A stretch of 61,745 bases of DNA from Kiritimatiellia bacterium (lineage in GTDB: Bacteria; Verrucomicrobiota; Kiritimatiellia; RFP12; UBA1067): positions 1 to 61,745 of the forward strand of contig JAFXTB010000118.1 of the NCBI GenBank assembly GCA_017525225.1, read 5' to 3'. The stretch's first letter is position 1; each line of letters starts with the position of its first letter. The notes beneath the pieces were generated by a model. It worked only from the letters and a program-made list of their open reading frames with translations. It was not told where the DNA came from and did not search any database. Below are positions 32,944 through 42,519 of this stretch, piece by piece. The position numbers and the translations under genes were made by a program.

Positions 32944-35900
32944 ATGTCGCTTAATCTAGAAGCTTTCCGCAACATTGCCAACACGGCCTGGGTCACTTCG
33001 CGCGACATAATCGTCCAGGGCGAGGGTGACAAGGCCGTCGCGAAGCTCGGCAACTACATCTTTTCGCAGGGTAGCAAGGCCAACGATGCGACGATGGCCG
33101 CCTTCAAGACCGCCCTCGAGAATGAGTATGGCGTGTTTGGGACCCATGCCTTCGACACGTTAGTCGGCACTCGCAACCAGCTGCACCAGTCGCTCCGCGC
33201 GATGGACGTGAGAAAAGTGCTTTCCAGCCTGACCGCCGTCAAGGCCGCCCGTGTGACAGGCGAGATCATCCGGCAGCTCGACACTTCGCCCAAGATGCTG
33301 CAGCTTTCGGACGAAATGTGCAAGCTCGTGCGTGAAGACATAAAGTCCAGCAGGTTCAGCGGCGTGAACCTCGTAGCGATCAAGGATACCGATGACATCA
33401 TAAAGGCCGCCGCGGATCGCATCGACCGCGCCATAGCGGATGCCAGGAAGAACGCAGGGAAAATAGACACCTCGACCCATGAAATAGAAGGCGCGGTAGG
33501 AGTGGGCGACTTGGCAAAGCCGACCGAGGCGACCGGACTCAAGAACCTTGGCGTCTCCTTTCAGAATAGCGACACCTCCATCGAGGACCAGATAAAGAAG
33601 GGTACCCTTGGTGTCGGCATGAGCGTGAACCGCAGTGCAGACAGCCAGATGATCCTCGAGAAGCTCAAGACGAACGGAGTGGAGCCCGGCTTCATCTACC
33701 GCAACGACTGGACGTCGAACGACACGAGGAGCTACATGGCGAAGATTCCGCCGGACGCAGACCGTACGGCGATCCTGCGGGAAGGGCGCACCAGCAAGTT
33801 CGGCATGGCGGCGGTGTCCGAGTTGATCATCGACCTGGCCATCAGGCACACTCAAAGCAGCATCAAGCTTCCGGATCAGGTCAGAAACCTCGGCGAGGCG
33901 CTGTTTGACAAGTATCTGCTGTCCGACCTCGAGAACCTCACGAGTCCCGAGAAGGCCGACATCCTCAAGGAGATCAAGACGGAGTTCTTCACGCAGATCC
34001 GCGACGCGGTGATGAGCATCGGCCCCAAGAACGCCGACGGCACCGAGTGCGAGGTATACAAGATGTCGCCCATATTCAAGCACTTCAATGACCGCGGCAT
34101 CGTCAAGCTCGACTACAACGAGGGCGACAGGATCTTCACCAAGGAGGCCGCGCACGCGGGTTCGTTCATGCGCCCCGAGCGCATCAAGAACCGCAAGCTC
34201 GGCCAGATATACCGCCTTCAGACGGCGTCTTCCGCCGACTCCATCTCCGCCGGCGCCGTAACCGAGGCGCTTGCGAACGATCTGACGCGTGTCGCGGGTG
34301 TCCCCGCGCAGGAGCTGCAGATCGTCCGCGGCAAGTATTCCGACGGCCATCCCAAGCTGATGCTCGCGGCGAAGTTCGCCGATGGCTACAAGGACATGGA
34401 GGACGGCATGATCAAGGACGGCCGCGCCGTGCCGCCCAAGAACAAGGATGGCTCGAAAGGCGCGGATCCCGAGCCGCTCGGCAGGTTCAAGGCGTTCTTC
34501 CTAGTGACGGCCGACCGCGATGCCGTTGGCAGGCGCGGGCAGAACAAGGGCTTCATCAACGGCAGGTTCTTCGCGATCGACCCCGGCCACTCGCTCGAGG
34601 GCAACGGCAAGTACCTGGAGATATCCGACGACCTCTCCTTCAAGGATACCTATGGTTCGAGCACAAAGCCTCGCTTCGAGAACTTCTCCGTATTCGACGA
34701 CGACACGCGCGCGGCGAAGTTCAAGGGCGTGCTTGAAATGCGCGAGCTTCAGAAGTCCGGCGCGTTCAAGAAGGTTTTCGACGACTACCGCAATGCGTTC
34801 GATCCAAAGGAGGATGGCATCTCTGATGCGGAGAAGACGCTTCGCAGCAAGATCATCACCGAGATCGATGCCAAGGAGAGGGAGTTCAACGAGTCGATCA
34901 ACAAGCTTATGAGGGTGTCCGGCATGCAGCTTGAACTGCATGACGACCTCAAGGAGTCCGCCCCGGCGGTCAATCGCAACGATGCGATTGAGACGCTCTC
35001 CAACCTCGAAAAGCTCACCTCGCCGACCACCTGGGTCAGCAGGAAGGGGCAGGTTGCGCTGAACCACCTGGAGGTCCTTCCAGAGACGCGTGTGCCGTGG
35101 CGCGCGCACCTCCAAGGCGACAACTTGGTCTACTACTGCGACAAGCCGCTCTCCAAGGCCGTGCAGGATGTCCTCCGCGCGATGCTTTCGAATTGCCTCG
35201 GCACGTTCATCGAAGTGGATGGGCAGGGTACGACCAAGGTCGTCGTTCCGATAGTCGGCCACGAAGAGGCCTTAAAGGCTCTGTCCGAAGAGAACGTCAT
35301 CAAGCTCACGCACTCCGAGGAACACCGGACGATGATTGAAGGCGGCGACCGGCTCAAGGTCGCGAAGACATACGTGCCGCAGGCGCCCGTGCCTCGTGCG
35401 GACGGCAAGCCGCTAGACTCTGCAGATCTGCCCGAAAAGCTGGACATTTCGATCCTAGGCACCATGGTCACGCTGCGCAAGGGCCACTTCGAGGCGATGG
35501 TCATGAATACGCCCGAGGCGGAGCGTCCGCGTTCAGTAGCGGAACTGAAGCGCTTCCTCTCGGCGCGCGTCACCCGCGGCAACAGCATCCTGAAGGCTCT
35601 CTACGCGGGCAAGGTGAACCGCTTCGAGCCGTCAAGGGAGAACATAACGGCGCTTACGGTGGCGATCCACGTGGCGGCGCTAAAGAGAGGCGAGTACATA
35701 TACCGCGGCGCGTTCTCGGTCTCCGACCCGAACGGCAACATCGCCCGCTGGCTCGATACGGCCCCCGGCCTCTACCAGCGTACATCGACGCACGCGAAGC
35801 CATACCAGTCACTGCAGGTCGACGGGCACCTCAACATGCCGCGCGGGTACGACGTCGCGCCGGGCATGAAGGGGCTCTTGAACGGAATGAGGACCTTCCA

Positions 35901-36465
35901 CTACTTCACGATCCCCGACAACGACCACATGAACGACGTCGAGAGGGGGAGCGGGCCCAACCGCAGACTCTACCTGAAGTGCGAGACCTACGGGGTGTTC
36001 GTCAACACGATCCACGCCAAGTTCTCCAAGAAGGCGGACTCCCGTACCGAGGAGATGAGGACGCGCGGCTACGAGTTCGGCGACATCTGCGAGTCGATCG
36101 CACACGGCGCGTCGCTGTTCAGCTCAAAGTTCACGTCCAAGAACGCCGAGGGTATCCGCAAGGAGAACCTGCCAGGGCCGGTATCGGGCATGATCAACGA
36201 GCTGGAAAGGAAGCTCAAGACTACGGGCTACGGCGACTTCGCGGCAATGGCGCTCAAGGGCGTACGCGATGGCGGCGGCGTGAGAATGCTCATCGAGAAC
36301 CTCAACAACGCGCTCGCGGGGCTCCAGCCCGAAAGGATAATCAATGCCCTTGTGCTCGTGAACGATACGCTCACGGAGATCAGGGACGCGTTCGAGAACC
36401 TCAACGGGGATTTCGCGAACCGGATGGGCAACGAGGTCCTCGTAGAGCCGCAGGACATCTATTGA
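32944..36465 (+). CDS. giant putative T3S effector with a possible kinase-like core
   Basis: This 1173-residue soluble protein has no signal peptide or membrane segment. After an N-terminal helical region (residues 1-250), the part around 395-560 has kinase-like features: SSADSISAGAVTEAL, then DRDAVGRRGQNKGF (D524) and FFAIDPGHSLE (D546). These resemble the catalytic D-x3-N and metal-binding D of HipA/PI-kinase folds, though less exactly than in the effectors at 39787 and 42577. A second half (about 700-1100) holds YIYRGAFSVSD, TSTHAKPYQS and NRRLYLKCETYGVF, for which I have no firm family. It follows its likely chaperone. The start ATG 32944 has AGAAAGG upstream. Confidence 0.6.
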   Translation: MSLNLEAFRNIANTAWVTSRDIIVQGEGDKAVAKLGNYIFSQGSKANDATMAAFKTALENEYGVFGTHAFDTLVGTRNQLHQSLRAMDVRKVLSSLTAVKAARVTGEIIRQLDTSPKMLQLSDEMCKLVREDIKSSRFSGVNLVAIKDTDDIIKAAADRIDRAIADARKNAGKIDTSTHEIEGAVGVGDLAKPTEATGLKNLGVSFQNSDTSIEDQIKKGTLGVGMSVNRSADSQMILEKLKTNGVEPGFIYRNDWTSNDTRSYMAKIPPDADRTAILREGRTSKFGMAAVSELIIDLAIRHTQSSIKLPDQVRNLGEALFDKYLLSDLENLTSPEKADILKEIKTEFFTQIRDAVMSIGPKNADGTECEVYKMSPIFKHFNDRGIVKLDYNEGDRIFTKEAAHAGSFMRPERIKNRKLGQIYRLQTASSADSISAGAVTEALANDLTRVAGVPAQELQIVRGKYSDGHPKLMLAAKFADGYKDMEDGMIKDGRAVPPKNKDGSKGADPEPLGRFKAFFLVTADRDAVGRRGQNKGFINGRFFAIDPGHSLEGNGKYLEISDDLSFKDTYGSSTKPRFENFSVFDDDTRAAKFKGVLEMRELQKSGAFKKVFDDYRNAFDPKEDGISDAEKTLRSKIITEIDAKEREFNESINKLMRVSGMQLELHDDLKESAPAVNRNDAIETLSNLEKLTSPTTWVSRKGQVALNHLEVLPETRVPWRAHLQGDNLVYYCDKPLSKAVQDVLRAMLSNCLGTFIEVDGQGTTKVVVPIVGHEEALKALSEENVIKLTHSEEHRTMIEGGDRLKVAKTYVPQAPVPRADGKPLDSADLPEKLDISILGTMVTLRKGHFEAMVMNTPEAERPRSVAELKRFLSARVTRGNSILKALYAGKVNRFEPSRENITALTVAIHVAALKRGEYIYRGAFSVSDPNGNIARWLDTAPGLYQRTSTHAKPYQSLQVDGHLNMPRGYDVAPGMKGLLNGMRTFHYFTIPDNDHMNDVERGSGPNRRLYLKCETYGVFVNTIHAKFSKKADSRTEEMRTRGYEFGDICESIAHGASLFSSKFTSKNAEGIRKENLPGPVSGMINELERKLKTTGYGDFAAMALKGVRDGGGVRMLIENLNNALAGLQPERIINALVLVNDTLTEIRDAFENLNGDFANRMGNEVLVEPQDIY

Positions 36466-36511
36466 TGGTCGAGAGAAAGACAAAGACAGTTTCAGCAAAG
36501 GAATAGAGACA

Positions 36512-37647
36512 ATGCCGATCAACGTTAACGGATACAACGCAACCTTCCAGGATTTCGTGGACTTCGCGAAAATCCGGGACGCCATGGGCAAGAAAACCGC
36601 GATCGCCCGCATCACCTCGGGCATAAACGTGTAGGAGGGCGCGCTCGCGGGCCGCACGATCACGGCCTCCAGCACCGACTCCCTCCGCGGCATCTTCAAA
36701 TGGTTCCGCTCGGCCGACGACAAGGCGGCGAACAACGACGCGACGCGCAAGAGCTTCAGGGACGCCATCGTCGACATGTTCGGCGGCGAATCGAAGATCC
36801 CCGAGGCGGTCAAGAAGGCGATGGTCCTCGTTGACTACGACAAGGGCAAGCCCCTCACCGCGCGTCGCATCCTGGCGGTAAAGGCCGCAATCGACGCCTC
36901 CGGCACGAAGGAAGCGCGCACCGACAAGCTCCGCCTCGAGACGTTCCAGTCTCCGGCGGTGGAGAAGGCCGCGCGCGACATGGGCTACATGAAGTCCGAA
37001 CTGCCGAAGCTCGCGCGCGCCGCCCATTTCTACGCGCAGGCGAAGGGCGTCTCCGAGGCGGACGCGATGCGTGAAGTCGGCCGTCCCGGTTCCGAGGCAA
37101 ACCGCCTGATGAACTACGGCGGACGCTTCCTCGAAAGCGCGGACAACTTCGCCAACGGTCTCCGGCTCATCTCGCAGTTCTCGAACTGGCACGACGGCAT
37201 CTCCGCCATCCGCGAGAACATCCAAGGGCGCGACCCGTCCTACGCCGGACTGGACACGCCCAGCAAGGTCAACGTCGATGGCCGCGCCGCCCATCCCGAC
37301 GCCAAGCTCGGTCTGGAGCGCTTCATCTTCGAGGACATCGCCATAAACCCGAACTTCAACCTGGAGGAGACCGACTCGGAGCGCGCCTTCGGCGTGGAGC
37401 ACAACCCCGCCAGCCGCTATATGACCGTCGCCAACAACGTCTCCACCCTCGGAACGATCGCCAACGTGCCGCCGATGAGAACATCGTGACGGTGACCTCC
37501 ACGAGCGACTATCCGATCAACGGGGACTTCGCGATGGGCGGGGGGGCGATGATCGACAAGTGCAAAGTCTCGCAGTCGCTCGTCATCGACTTCACCGGCG
37601 CCGAGCCCGCGATCCGCGACTACAAGGTCGGACAGGCGCTTGAATAG
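36512..37647 (+). pseudogene. broken effector paralogue: amber codon 41 and a late frameshift
   Basis: ATG 36512 opens PINVNGYNATFQDFVDFAKI and stops at TAG 36632-36634 (codon 41). The same frame then continues cleanly for about 280 residues (SADDKAANNDATRKSFRDAI, GKPLTARRILAVKAAIDASG, a helical middle). Near 37465 the coding sense moves to another frame (NIVTVTSTSDYPINGDF, SQSLVIDFTG) and ends at TAG 37645-37647. At about 378 residues it belongs to a smaller effector-like family than its giant neighbours. The two lesions make it a pseudogene unless they are sequencing errors. Confidence 0.65.
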
Positions 37648-37700
37648 CGCAGCCGCCCGGAAGGAGGCTGTTCCCGTTGATTTTCGGCGGGCGTCCATGA

Positions 37701-37774
37701 TTGGCACGAAACCAATCGAAAATAGATTTCGTGCCAATTTTGACATTGACATTCATGGCACGAAATGCGATAAT
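37701..37774 (+). promoter_or_regulatory. promoter with overlapping inverted-repeat operator for the AAA ATPase gene
   Basis: TTGGCACGAAA (37701-37711) and TTTCGTGCCAA (37727-37737) form a perfect 11-bp inverted repeat. A third half-site TGGCACGAAAT (37756-37766) lies exactly between TTGACA (37746-37751) and GATAAT (37769-37774), a near-consensus promoter with 17-base spacing. Protein binding here would block RNA polymerase. Confidence 0.7.
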
Positions 37775-37800
37775 CTTTTCGTCTCAATTGGAGAATACAG

Positions 37801-39246
37801 ATGTTTTTAGGTAGAGAGAAGGAATTGGAGTCGTTGGCGCTTCTGCTCAGGAAGTCCTCGGCGTCGCTTGTTGCGTGCCGTGGACGGCGGCGCATAGGCA
37901 AATCTACGCTTTTCAAGGAGTTCGCGCGGCGAAACAAGACCGAGTTCATTGTCATTGAGGGGCTGGGGCCGCGCAAGGGACAGACAAACGCAGACCAGCT
38001 GAGAAACTTCGGGGAACGCCTGTGCGCGCAGACGAAAGGTGCGCACGTAATGCCGGACTCTTGGATGTCGGCTTTCAGCCTGCTGGGCGAGCGCATCGAC
38101 GACACGAAGAAGACGGTTGTCTTGTTGGATGAAATCTCATGGATGGGACGCCACGAGCCCGACTTCCCTGGTTATCTGAAGAACGGCTGGGACGATGAAC
38201 TCAAGCAGCATGACAACCTGATTCTCGTGTTATGCGGCAGCGTCTCCGCATGGATACAGGAGAATCTTCTGGAGAGTGCGACCTTCGGTGGACGCTTCTC
38301 CCGCAACATAGTCCTGCGCGAGCTGCCGCTCGATCTGTGCGTGAAGTTCTGGCGCGGGAAGGAGAAAAGGATCGCTCCGCGCGAAATCATCGACGTGTTG
38401 TCCGTGACAGGCGGCGTGCCGCGTTATCTGGAGGAGATCGCCCCGTCGCTTTCGGCGGACGAGAACATTCGGCGGATGTGTTTCGTCGAGGACGGCCCCT
38501 TGTTCAAGGATTTCAACGCGATCTTCAGCGAGGTGTTCGGCGAGACGTCACTCGTGAAGGCCGACATCCTGCGGCGTCTTTCCGCAGGATCGGCGACTTG
38601 CTCGGAACTGGCCGGCCGGTTGGGCGTCGGACGCGGCGGCAGCCTTTCGCGCAATCTCGAAGAGCTGTGTGAGGCCGGGTTCATAGCGAAAGATGACAAC
38701 ATCAACCCCGCCACTGGCCGCAAATCCAAGCTTGCCCGTTACCGCGTAGGTGATAACTATACGAGGTTCTACCTGAAGTACGTCGAGCCGCATGAGGGCG
38801 AGATCCGTAGTGGACGATATGGTTTCGGATCTCTGTCGGGCCTGGCCGGATGGGACGTCGACAAGGGTTTACAGTTCGAAAATCTGGTCGCCAACCACGC
38901 GATGGCCCTAATGCCATATCTCCATCTAGACGGTATCACGGTAAAATCTGCCGCGCCGTTTATGCTGAAGGGGAGGCGCGGCGAAAAGAAAGGCGTGCAG
39001 ATCGATCTGCTTATCCAGACGGCACGTGTCGTCTATCTTGTCGAGGTCAAGCGCCGGGCACATATTGGGCGAGAGATCGAGACGGAGATCGCCGCCAAGG
39101 TGGATGCATTTCCGAAGAAGCGAGGTGTCTCAATCCGTACGGCGCTTGTTTATGACGGCGAACTGGATGCCGCAGTCGCTCGTAGCGGCGTGTTCGACAC
39201 CATCATCCCGTTCCCGCAATTGATTGGCCTCGGTAACGCATTATGA
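37801..39246 (+). CDS. AAA ATPase with C-terminal nuclease-like (DUF234) domain
   Basis: This 481-residue protein has Walker A GRRRIGKST (about residues 28-36) and Walker B VVLLDEISWMG, the pattern of the archaeal-type ATPase family. A winged helix (ATCSELAGRLGVGRGGSLSR, about 262-300) and a DUF234-type C-terminus with IDLLIQTARVVYLVEVKRR follow; the latter has the D...E-x-K of PD-(D/E)XK nucleases. Members are abundant as solitary genes in gut bacteria; their role (defence or mobile-element related) is unsettled. It is an intruder in the effector island with its own promoter and operator. The winged helix makes self-repression plausible. Confidence 0.82.
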   Translation: MFLGREKELESLALLLRKSSASLVACRGRRRIGKSTLFKEFARRNKTEFIVIEGLGPRKGQTNADQLRNFGERLCAQTKGAHVMPDSWMSAFSLLGERIDDTKKTVVLLDEISWMGRHEPDFPGYLKNGWDDELKQHDNLILVLCGSVSAWIQENLLESATFGGRFSRNIVLRELPLDLCVKFWRGKEKRIAPREIIDVLSVTGGVPRYLEEIAPSLSADENIRRMCFVEDGPLFKDFNAIFSEVFGETSLVKADILRRLSAGSATCSELAGRLGVGRGGSLSRNLEELCEAGFIAKDDNINPATGRKSKLARYRVGDNYTRFYLKYVEPHEGEIRSGRYGFGSLSGLAGWDVDKGLQFENLVANHAMALMPYLHLDGITVKSAAPFMLKGRRGEKKGVQIDLLIQTARVVYLVEVKRRAHIGREIETEIAAKVDAFPKKRGVSIRTALVYDGELDAAVARSGVFDTIIPFPQLIGLGNAL

Positions 39247-39270
39247 TTCATGGCATGCGGATCATCGACG

Positions 39271-39296
39271 TGTAATCTTCCGCCGCGTGGCGTGTA
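39271..39296 (+). promoter_or_regulatory. ECF-type promoter element, site B
   Basis: TGTAAT (39271-39276), then 15 bases, then GTGTA (39292-39296), 42 bases ahead of the broken effector start at 39339. Downstream sequence AACAAGGCAGAAA resembles that of site D. Confidence 0.65.
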
Positions 39297-39338
39297 AACA
39301 AGGCAGAAATAATTTCAATAAAGCAAAGGAGAAAAACA

Positions 39339-39730
39339 ATGGCTATTAACCTGAATGATTCGTTGTACGGTGCGTAGTTTAACGCGTTCCGCAACCTCGC
39401 AAATGACGCGAGTCTCTCCCAGGACACTCTTGTGAGCGTCGATGAGGCCGGTCGGGGGAAGGGGTTGTTGAACCAGGCTGGCGAGAAAAGGACGATCGTC
39501 GTCAAGCAGGGCGACACCATCAGACCCACCCCTCTTCGGCAGAAGCCAGGGGCATGTTGACCTCAACAACGAAGTGCGCAACCTCTTCAGGGAGACGGTT
39601 CTCAGAATCTGTGACGCAAAGACTCTGGACGATCTTCCGCAAGCCGTCCAAGACGGTCGGCTACAACAAGAGCGACCGCAAATTGCTGGTGGAGCTGCTC
39701 GCCAACGCAGGTTCCATTGCAGAAAGTTGA
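39339..39730 (+). pseudogene. degraded effector remnant with amber codon 12
   Basis: ATG 39339 with AAAGGAGA upstream reads MAINLNDSLYGA then TAG, and the same frame goes on FNAFRNLANDASLSQDTLVS, similar to FRNIANTAWVTSRD at the N-terminus of the 1173-residue effector. Further frames pick up HVDLNNEVRNLFRETVLRI and, last, RKLLVELLANAGSIAES, ending at TGA 39730. Only about 130 codons of a once far longer gene remain, with at least two frame changes. It still has a full ECF-type element (site B) and ribosome site. Confidence 0.65.
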
Positions 39731-39733
39731 CCA

Positions 39734-39759
39734 TGTAACCTTTTGCCGCATGGTGTGTA
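39734..39759 (+). promoter_or_regulatory. ECF-type promoter element, site C
   Basis: TGTAAC (39734-39739), 15 bases, GTGTA (39755-39759), 28 bases ahead of the effector ATG at 39787. It shares TTTTGCCGCATGGTGTGTAG with site D apart from three or four positions. Confidence 0.7.
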
Positions 39760-39786
39760 GACAGTTCAGAGAAAGGGGAAAAAGAC

Positions 39787-42519
39787 ATGCCACAGCCAAT
39801 TAACATAAACAACGTTCCGATGAACTACTTCCTGCACGGCATCGATGCCGCGCGGGAGGCGCAGAACGCGCAGGCCCCCGGCGGCGTGGGCGGACAGCCG
39901 GCGGACAATGGCATTGCGGGCGAGGTGCAGGCGCATCAGCCCGGTCCCGCCGCGAAGATGGTGCAGCAGCTTGATGTGCTGCTCGTCAAGGCGGCGAAGG
40001 CCTCCACGCAGTCGCTTGACGGCAAGGCCATCAAGAACTCGCTCCTGAAACTCGTGACCGACGGGGCTCTCGACAAGGATTCCCTGAAGCTCCTCGGAAA
40101 GACCGCGGACACGGCCGCGAAGACTCTGAAGGCGCTCGACAAGTTCACCGGAGCGCAGCTCGCCGCCGCCGTCAAGTCCGGTTCCGGGGAACGGGGGTCT
40201 TTCGCCGAAATCGACTTGACGACCAATGCCGGCAAGGCGGTCAAGGCGGCAGTCGACGCGCAGAACACGCTCTCGGACATGCTCGCGCAGCTCGACCGTC
40301 AGCTTGACACCCTGGAGCGGCACGACGACGAAATGCGCGCGGCGAACCCCGACTACTGGGGCGTGGACCGCGAACTGCACAACGAAGTGGTGGAGCTGCG
40401 CCAGCTCTGCGACCGCCGCGCTGCGGAGATTGACGCGCTCGCCTTCCAGATGCACGACTTTGCTGTCTATCAGGCCTCGCGCGGCAACAACGCCGACCCG
40501 AACATCGCGGCCATCCTCAAGGCCAAGGTGAACGACCTCCTGCCGCGCCAGGCGCTCGCCATGCACGGCACGGCCGATGGCCTCGCGACGGTGAGCCAGG
40601 AAATCTCCGGCCGGCTGCGACCTCTCGCCGAAAAGATCGACGCCTTCAAGCAGAATCCCAACGCCTCGCTTGCGGGCGACAACTACCTTGCGCTCCAGAG
40701 CGACATCCGCACGATGAAGGCGGCGGTCGCCGACATCCGGGAGCACGGCATCCAGGTCGGCGGCGGGCGGATGATGGTAGCGAATGACATCCTGAAGGCG
40801 CTCGAGACGGAGGTCGCGCAGGCGGAGGAGCTCTTCAAGACGGCGCAGCGCGACGTAAAGCAGCGCATGCTCGACAACTTCATCAATACGGCGGACAAGC
40901 TCTTCCGCATGACCGACCAGGATGAGGGGCAGCTGCAGCGCGACGAGGGGGAGCACGCCGACACGCTCTTCAACGCGCGCGACCTGTTCCTTGCGTCTCT
41001 TGCCGTGGTTAAGAACGCGGTGCTGGCGGAGAATCCCGATCAGAATGCGATCAACGAGGCCCTCAACGGTTCGGCCGCCGTCGCGGACCAGCTCCTCAAT
41101 GCAACCTACAACATCACCGTTCCGCTCGGGTCGAGGAGCGAAGGCGTGACCAAGTTCATCGGAACGGCGCAGGCTGCGCACACGGTCGTGGCAAAGCTCG
41201 TGACTATGGCGCACTACATCCTCAACTCGGACCGTCTCTTCACCGGCAACGAGGCGATGAGCGTCTTCAAGGGCGAGCTGAGCGTGTCGTCGGTCGTCGA
41301 GAGCAGGGCGCGCGGATTGCGGACGGACGACGTCGATCCCGCGAACGAGGACGCCAACATCGAGAGTTCCAAGCTCCTCGGAGCGGGCAACGTGGGAACG
41401 GTCTATCTCCTGCGGCGCAGGGACGGCGCGGAGGTCGTCTTCAAGGGCGAAATGGAAAGCCGGACGGGGCTGAATACCGCCTGCGTCGGGAAAGGCGACT
41501 CCTACAAGAAGAGCCAGCAGATCGTCAACCTCAACATCGCCACCAAGAACGCGGCGAACGCGCTTGGATGCGGCAATCTGATCGTGAACTACAAGGCCGG
41601 AACCCACGAAGGCACGTTCGGGTTCTTCATGGACAAGGCCAAGGGCCGTTGCGCGAAGGACCTCGCGGGCAAGGGCGGCAGCAAGACCGCCGAGGCGGGG
41701 CTCACCGGAAAGGAGATTTCGAATCTGGAGGCCGGCGAGCGCCGCCGGGTGAAGGGCGAAATCATGCGTCAGCTCAACCGCCTGCAGTGGCTCGACATCA
41801 TTACCGGACAATTGGACCGCCACAACGACAATTACTTCATCCATGTCGATCGCCAGACGCATAATGTGACCGTATCGGGCATCGACAACGACGCCTGCTA
41901 TTCGAAATACCGCACGGGCGTTGGCACCTTCGCCCTCGACAAGAGCCGCGGCGGCCAATTCTACAAGGAGCTCGTCAATGTCCTGCGGAATGCCGGCGTG
42001 CGCAATCCGGACAACGAGGCGAAACGCCTCTTGCAGGAAGATCCGTCCATCACGCGGCAGGGGAAGAACATCACCGTCAACGCGCTCAGGGTCAGGAACA
42101 AGGCCATCCTTTCGGCGCTGGCGGAGACCACCGGCGTGAAGTCCATCGCCGTTCCGGACAAGATCGATCGCGACTTCTACAACCATCTGATGGAGCTCAA
42201 GAACAACCCTGCCGCTCGCAGCGCATATCTTGATTCGCTTCGTCCGCGCATGGGCATGGAGAATCTTGCGGCCGCCGAGGCGCGGCTCAAGGATGTCATC
42301 GACCACGCCGAGCGTCTTGCTGAGGAGCACAAGATCGTGGAAGTGGATAAGTGGGGGAGCGAAACCACGCCGCCCCGCAACTCCAGCTATGTCCAGATCG
42401 AGCTTCCTGACGGCAGGCATAAGAGCCTCAATCGGCAGTCGTCCTTCGATGTCAACAACATGACCTGCCCGTCCTACTTCGCCCGCGACGGACTGGACAA
42501 GCTCTTCCCCGCCGAGTAA
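39787..42519 (+). CDS. putative T3S effector with PI3/PI4-kinase-like domain (paralogue 1)
   Basis: This 910-residue soluble protein has a Pro/Gly/Ala-rich N-terminus (1-55), a helical region (55-520; QLDVLLVKAAKAST), then a kinase-like domain: glycine-rich loop LLGAGNVGTVYLLRRRDG (about 529-546) with VVFKGE giving a candidate ATP-binding Lys, catalytic loop TGQLDRHNDNYF (D677, N682), and GIDNDACY (D700) in place of the DFG. DRHNDN is the catalytic-loop motif of phosphatidylinositol 3/4-kinases. I infer an injected lipid or protein kinase. It shares full-length organisation with the next gene, so the pair arose by tandem duplication. ECF site C lies upstream. Confidence 0.68.
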   Translation: MPQPININNVPMNYFLHGIDAAREAQNAQAPGGVGGQPADNGIAGEVQAHQPGPAAKMVQQLDVLLVKAAKASTQSLDGKAIKNSLLKLVTDGALDKDSLKLLGKTADTAAKTLKALDKFTGAQLAAAVKSGSGERGSFAEIDLTTNAGKAVKAAVDAQNTLSDMLAQLDRQLDTLERHDDEMRAANPDYWGVDRELHNEVVELRQLCDRRAAEIDALAFQMHDFAVYQASRGNNADPNIAAILKAKVNDLLPRQALAMHGTADGLATVSQEISGRLRPLAEKIDAFKQNPNASLAGDNYLALQSDIRTMKAAVADIREHGIQVGGGRMMVANDILKALETEVAQAEELFKTAQRDVKQRMLDNFINTADKLFRMTDQDEGQLQRDEGEHADTLFNARDLFLASLAVVKNAVLAENPDQNAINEALNGSAAVADQLLNATYNITVPLGSRSEGVTKFIGTAQAAHTVVAKLVTMAHYILNSDRLFTGNEAMSVFKGELSVSSVVESRARGLRTDDVDPANEDANIESSKLLGAGNVGTVYLLRRRDGAEVVFKGEMESRTGLNTACVGKGDSYKKSQQIVNLNIATKNAANALGCGNLIVNYKAGTHEGTFGFFMDKAKGRCAKDLAGKGGSKTAEAGLTGKEISNLEAGERRRVKGEIMRQLNRLQWLDIITGQLDRHNDNYFIHVDRQTHNVTVSGIDNDACYSKYRTGVGTFALDKSRGGQFYKELVNVLRNAGVRNPDNEAKRLLQEDPSITRQGKNITVNALRVRNKAILSALAETTGVKSIAVPDKIDRDFYNHLMELKNNPAARSAYLDSLRPRMGMENLAAAEARLKDVIDHAERLAEEHKIVEVDKWGSETTPPRNSSYVQIELPDGRHKSLNRQSSFDVNNMTCPSYFARDGLDKLFPAE

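Noticed and set aside
36628-36660. GTGTAG at 36629 as an ECF -10 element
   Set aside because: No TGTAAC-like half 15 bases upstream, and it lies inside coding sequence.
37801-39246. AAA ATPase as part of the secretion system
   Set aside because: It has its own promoter and operator and belongs to a widespread solitary ATPase/DUF234 family; position alone does not link it to secretion.
36632-39374. TAG recoding (amber read-through) to explain the two effectors with early TAG
   Set aside because: TAG is the normal stop of sctI, sctS and sctT in this window, and both effectors carry further frame changes.
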